In this document: positions 14,377-16,308 of the stretch, piece after piece | Layout of the letters: every line of letters begins with the position of its first letter | Numbering within the stretch: the stretch's first letter is position 1 | From: JAJZMF01 sp035702845 | Lineage (GTDB): Bacteria > Actinomycetota > Acidimicrobiia > Acidimicrobiales > Palsa-688 | Direction of reading: 5' to 3' | NCBI GenBank assembly: GCA_035702845.1 | Contig: DASSZK010000151.1 | Span: forward strand, 1-16,308 | Length of the DNA stretch: 16,308 bases | The notes under the pieces: model-generated | What the model saw: only the letters and a program-made list of their open reading frames with translations | What the model was told of the DNA's origin: nothing | The model's database searches: none | Translations under genes and position numbers: made by a program

Positions 14377-14796
14377 ATGCCTCCCACGCGAGCGCGTAAC
14401 ACCTACCTGGCCAACGCCGTAGCGGGCGCCCCCCCCGAGCGGCTCTTGACCATGCTCTACGACGCCCTCGTAAGCAACCTCACGATGGCCGAAGCCGCAA
14501 TGGTGGAGAAGGATTACTTCACGTTCAACGAAAAACTGCTGCGCGCCCAGGAGATCGTGCTGGAGCTGCGAGGTACTCTCAAGCCCGAAATGTGGGCGGG
14601 CGGCCCAGCTCTGCTGTCCATTTACGACTTCGTCTACAAGCTGCTCGTCCGGGCCAACGTCCACAAGGACAGTGACGCTCTGCGGGACGCCCGCCGGCTG
14701 ATCGAGCCCCTACAGGCCGCCTGGCACGCCGCGGCGGAGCAAGTGCTGGCGGCCAGGTCGTCCGCCCCCTCTCCGGCGATGGCAGCGAGCGCCTGA
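14377..14796 (+). CDS. fliS: Flagellin export chaperone FliS
   Basis: The protein is 139 residues. It reads NTYLANAVAGAPPERLLTML (8-27), then YDALVSNLTMAEAAM, a YFTFNEKLLRAQEIVLELRG helix and LLSIYDFVYKLLVRANV. This is the typical four-helix FliS pattern, including the conserved P-E-R/K-L-L-x-M-L-Y-D segment. FliS binds the C-terminal D0 helix of flagellin in the cytosol and keeps it unfolded for export. AGGAGATA precedes the ATG, and the gene follows fliD by 22 nt and precedes a small ORF by 5 nt, so these are one operon. The last 15-20 residues are an Ala/Ser-rich tail beyond the usual FliS end. Confidence 0.93.
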   Translation: MPPTRARNTYLANAVAGAPPERLLTMLYDALVSNLTMAEAAMVEKDYFTFNEKLLRAQEIVLELRGTLKPEMWAGGPALLSIYDFVYKLLVRANVHKDSDALRDARRLIEPLQAAWHAAAEQVLAARSSAPSPAMAASA

Positions 14797-14801
14797 CGCC
14801 C

Positions 14802-15140
14802 ATGCCTGAACCAGGCGACGGTGCAGGCGCAGCAGGCGCTGCGGAGCACCTCGCACTACTGGAGCGCCAGATCTCGGCCAGTGAAACGGCGCTCGCTCGG
14901 TTGCCGGCATGGCAACCGCTGCCAGCAGACCTGATCGCCCTCCTTGCCACAGCCATTCCGGTGCACGCCGAGCAACTACCTCGCGGCCTCGAGCCGCGGG
15001 TGGCTCGCCTGATGGACCGGATAGACGCTCTCACCGCCGAACTGGGTAAACGCGAGCGGTTGCTGGCTGGGCGCTTGGCCGCAGTGCGCGCCACCAGGCG
15101 CTCAGGGAGAGCACCCAGCCTCGTCGACTACAAGAGCTGA
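14802..15140 (+). CDS. Small helical protein at the FliT position, function unknown
   Basis: The protein is 112 residues. It is Ala/Leu/Arg-rich and predicted mostly helical, with a coiled-coil-like run LMDRIDALTAELGKRERLLA near residues 70-90 and a basic end (RATRRSGRAPS). It follows fliS after 5 nt with poor ribosome-site sequence, so it is probably translated by coupling. In other bacteria this place after fliDS is held by FliT, a helical chaperone for FliD of about 100-120 residues, but I see no diagnostic FliT residues. It may be a diverged FliT analogue or an unrelated lineage-specific protein. Codon use and placement argue that it is a real gene: no overlap, and an in-frame stop just before a hairpin. 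Confidence 0.65.
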   Translation: MPEPGDGAGAAGAAEHLALLERQISASETALARLPAWQPLPADLIALLATAIPVHAEQLPRGLEPRVARLMDRIDALTAELGKRERLLAGRLAAVRATRRSGRAPSLVDYKS

Positions 15141-15147
15141 GCATCCC

Positions 15148-15193
15148 CGCAGGCGGGCGCAACCGAGAAAAGTTGGCAGGCAACCGCTCTGCG
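15148..15193 (+). terminator. Nested hairpin after the fliD-fliS operon, possible terminator
   Basis: CGCAGGCGG (15148-15156) pairs with CCGCTCTGCG (15184-15193) with one bulged T. Inside it CAAC (15160-15163) pairs with GTTG (15172-15175) around an A-rich loop. It lies 7 bp after the last stop of the fliD operon and before the flgB promoter. There is no T-run, so terminator is only the likeliest reading; a structured RNA is possible. Confidence 0.4.
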
Positions 15194-15205
15194 TGGTGAT
15201 TGCCG

Positions 15206-15233
15206 CTCAGCTCAGGGTGCCCCCTGCCGATGA
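15206..15233 (+). promoter_or_regulatory. Candidate sigma-28 promoter of the flgB rod operon
   Basis: CTCAG (15206-15210), 15 nt, then GCCGATGA (15226-15233). A second CTCAG (15211-15215) abuts the first. The spacer holds a dyad, CAGGG-TGCC-CCCTG (15213-15226), which could be a regulator site. The transcript would start near 15240 and have an unusually long leader, about 185 nt, before flgB. Confidence 0.6.
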
Positions 15234-15267
15234 CTTGAACGGGAGCAGGGAAGCATCGCCCCAAGTA

Positions 15268-15316
15268 CGCCAGGGACTGGCGCCGAAAACTTCGGTCGTT
15301 CCGAAGCAATCTTCGG
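15268..15316 (+). promoter_or_regulatory. flgB leader RNA: packed, mutually exclusive hairpins
   Basis: CGCCAG-GGA-CTGGCG (15268-15282) is a perfect hairpin. Right after it come four alternately complementary segments: CCGAA (15283-15287), CTTCGG (15290-15295), CCGAAG (15301-15306) and CTTCGG (15311-15316). Segments 1-2 and 3-4 can pair together, or 2-3 alone, which is the layout of an attenuator. Segment 4 overlaps the start of the ribosome site CGGAGGTG of the upstream ORF at 15327, so 3-4 pairing would hide part of that site. No known riboswitch consensus was recognised. Confidence 0.55.
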
Positions 15317-15326
15317 AGGTGTCTAG

Positions 15327-15428
15327 GTGTACGCGTATTCTCTTGAACCGACCTTGCGGCCCTTCCGGCCAGCCCAGGCCCGCTCGGGCCACCGCGTGAC
15401 CCGGCGCGCCGAGAGTGGTCGTCCATGA
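15327..15428 (+). CDS. Possible 33-codon leader ORF coupled to flgB
   Basis: A GTG at 15327 follows GGAGGT (15315-15320) after 6 nt, the best ribosome site in the whole leader. The frame runs 33 codons to a TGA at 15426-15428, which overlaps the flgB ATG (ATGA at 15425-15428). The peptide begins VYAYSLEPTL and is rich in Arg (7) and Pro (4), with no membrane segment. flgB itself has only a poor ribosome site, so its translation may depend on ribosomes ending this ORF. The upstream hairpins can cover its ribosome site, which makes it a candidate regulatory leader peptide. It may be only a short chance frame, but the ATGA overlap and the good ribosome site argue otherwise. Confidence 0.45.
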   Translation: MYAYSLEPTLRPFRPAQARSGHRVTRRAESGRP

Positions 15429-15796
15429 GCATGCCTGTCGGCATCTACGGCGACGTGGCCGCGTCAGCCGCCTACCAAGCGATGCAGGGCCTGTGGGCGC
15501 AACAACAAGCGGTCGCCGCGAACGTGGCCAACGTCAATACGCCCAATTACAAAGCCCAAGAGGTCAATTTCGAGCAGAGCCTCTCGCAAGCCGTTGCCAG
15601 CGGTGACCCCTCGCAGATGCAGGTCACCACGACGACCTCCACCGCCCCGAGCGACAGCGTCGGCAACAACGTGGACCTGGGCAGCGAAATAGTCAGCGAG
15701 CAAAAGGCGGGCATGCAGTTCCAGACGATGGTGGACGCGCTGAACGCCAAGTTCCAGCTCTTATCAGTCGCTATAAACGGCCCGGGCGCCGGTTGA
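15425..15796 (+). CDS. flgB: Flagellar basal-body rod protein FlgB
   Basis: The protein is 123 residues, a normal size for FlgB. It has the N-terminal axial motif ANVANVNTPNYKAQEVNFEQ (32-51) and a C-terminal helix EQKAGMQFQTMVDALNAKFQ, then LLSVAI, matching the FlgB end. FlgB forms the proximal rod, polymerising in the periplasmic/basal-body part of the flagellum after export through the type III apparatus. The ATG at 15425 was chosen because it overlaps the stop of the leader ORF; ATG at 15431 is possible and would lose two residues. The own ribosome site is weak. flgC follows after 31 nt and fliE after that, the canonical rod-gene order flgB-flgC-fliE. Confidence 0.93.
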   Translation: MSMPVGIYGDVAASAAYQAMQGLWAQQQAVAANVANVNTPNYKAQEVNFEQSLSQAVASGDPSQMQVTTTTSTAPSDSVGNNVDLGSEIVSEQKAGMQFQTMVDALNAKFQLLSVAINGPGAG

Positions 15797-15827
15797 GTAG
15801 CGACGACCGAGCGGTTAGGAGATAGGA

Positions 15828-16265
15828 ATGGGCCTTTTCGACGCCGTCGACACATCGGTAACCGGTGTGGATGTCTCCCAGACGTGGATGAACGCGATAT
15901 CGGACAACATCGCCAACATGAACGACGTCACCTCTACCTCCAAGGGTGCATACCAGCCGCGCTTCGTCGTCGCGTCGTCGGTCCCGTCCGGGCAACCGGG
16001 GACCGGCCCCGGCGCGTCGGCAGCAAGCGAGATAGGCGGCGGCACTCAAGTAGCGGGGATCGCGCTGGGCAGCCCCGCGGGCACGGTCGTCTATGACCCG
16101 GGCAACCCCCTGGCCGACAAGAACGGCATGGTACGGGCGGCCAATGTCGACCTGGGCCAGCAGATGACGAACATGATGCTGGCCGAACGCGGTTACCAAG
16201 CCAACCTGGCCATAATCAGCCAAGCGGAGGGTGCATACCAAGCGGCGCTGGGGATGAAGATATGA
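15828..16265 (+). CDS. flgC: Flagellar basal-body rod protein FlgC
   Basis: The protein is 145 residues. The N-terminal axial motif is present in a form without TPGY: WMNAISDNIANMNDVTST (20-37). The remainder reads YQPRFVVASSV and later GVYDP-like VVYDPGNPLADKNGMV and ANVDLGQQMTNMMLAERGYQ, with a helix ANLAIISQAEGAYQAALGMK. These are FlgC hallmarks. FlgC is the second rod protein, built on FlgB. AGGAGATAGGA precedes the ATG. The stop overlaps the fliE start (ATGA at 16262-16265). The missing TPGY is normal in many FlgC proteins. Confidence 0.93.
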   Translation: MGLFDAVDTSVTGVDVSQTWMNAISDNIANMNDVTSTSKGAYQPRFVVASSVPSGQPGTGPGASAASEIGGGTQVAGIALGSPAGTVVYDPGNPLADKNGMVRAANVDLGQQMTNMMLAERGYQANLAIISQAEGAYQAALGMKI

Positions 16266-16308
16266 GCATCCTGCCCGTAGGCTTTGCGCAGCCGGCCGAG
16301 ATGGCGCA
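16262..16308 (+). CDS. fliE: Flagellar hook-basal body protein FliE, N-terminal fragment
   Basis: Only 15 codons are present (MSILPVGFAQPAEMA) before the window ends. The start overlaps the flgC stop in an ATGA. The Pro/Ile/Ala-rich start and its place after flgB-flgC fit FliE, which links the MS ring to the rod. Identity rests mainly on the very common gene order. Confidence 0.65.
   Translation, partial: MSILPVGFAQPAEMA

Noticed and set aside
13110..14402. Long 430-codon open frame on the minus strand opposite fliD
   Set aside because: It is fully antisense to a confidently identified fliD in a high-GC region, has an Arg-rich, unstructured translation and no ribosome site or operon context. 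Long antisense frames are expected there.
15141..15260. c-di-GMP-I (GEMM) or SAM riboswitch before flgB
   Set aside because: Fragments such as GGCAACC and GAGAAA look suggestive, but the conserved core order of those aptamers is not present, and this part lies upstream of the predicted transcript start.

Overview
The window is a flagellar gene cluster of a high-GC, apparently actinobacterial chromosome. The main clue is a WhiG/FliA-type sigma factor whose region 2 and region 4 sequences look like the actinobacterial WhiG/FliA group. The flagellar proteins are clear homologues but diverged, and stops and spacing fit a compact flagellar locus. Some acidimicrobial or related flagellated actinobacterium would fit, but the genus cannot be named from the sequence.

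Layout. (1) 1-657, minus: flgN then flgK (cut by the window edge). (2) 739-1629, minus: a NarL/LuxR-type regulator with a degenerate receiver, divergent from (3) 1814-2743, plus: the flagellar sigma factor fliA. A perfect 16-bp inverted repeat lies between them. (4) 2945-8217 plus 8227-10074: a sugar and glycosylation block with a UDP-glucose 6-dehydrogenase-like enzyme (minus), a GT-B-like glycosyltransferase (plus), a class I methyltransferase (minus), a GT17-like enzyme, a second short glycosyltransferase and a GT2-TPR protein (all plus). (5) 10145-11608: flagellin, closed by a strong terminator, then fliD, fliS and a small FliT-position gene. (6) 15425 to the end: flgB, flgC and the start of fliE (rod genes).

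How it works together. FliA is encoded here, and six candidate promoters share one unusual form of the sigma-28 signature: CTCAG (once CTAAG), exactly 15 bp, then GCCGATCR or a one-base variant. They precede flgN, the sugar dehydrogenase, the GT-B gene, the GT17 gene, flagellin and, at a distance, flgB. The glycosylation block is therefore predicted to be co-regulated with flagellin, and its likely job is to decorate the Ser/Thr-rich flagellin. Three of the promoters end 4-9 nt before a start codon that has no good ribosome binding site, which predicts leaderless or nearly leaderless mRNAs.

The most unusual stretch is the leader of flgB (15234-15424). It has tightly packed, mutually exclusive hairpins that take in the Shine-Dalgarno of a 33-codon upstream ORF, whose stop overlaps the flgB start (ATGA). 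This looks like an undescribed cis-regulatory RNA and leader peptide for the rod operon. The flagellin leader also has GGA motifs placed like CsrA sites. All functional statements rest on reading the sequence and on family knowledge; no search was run.
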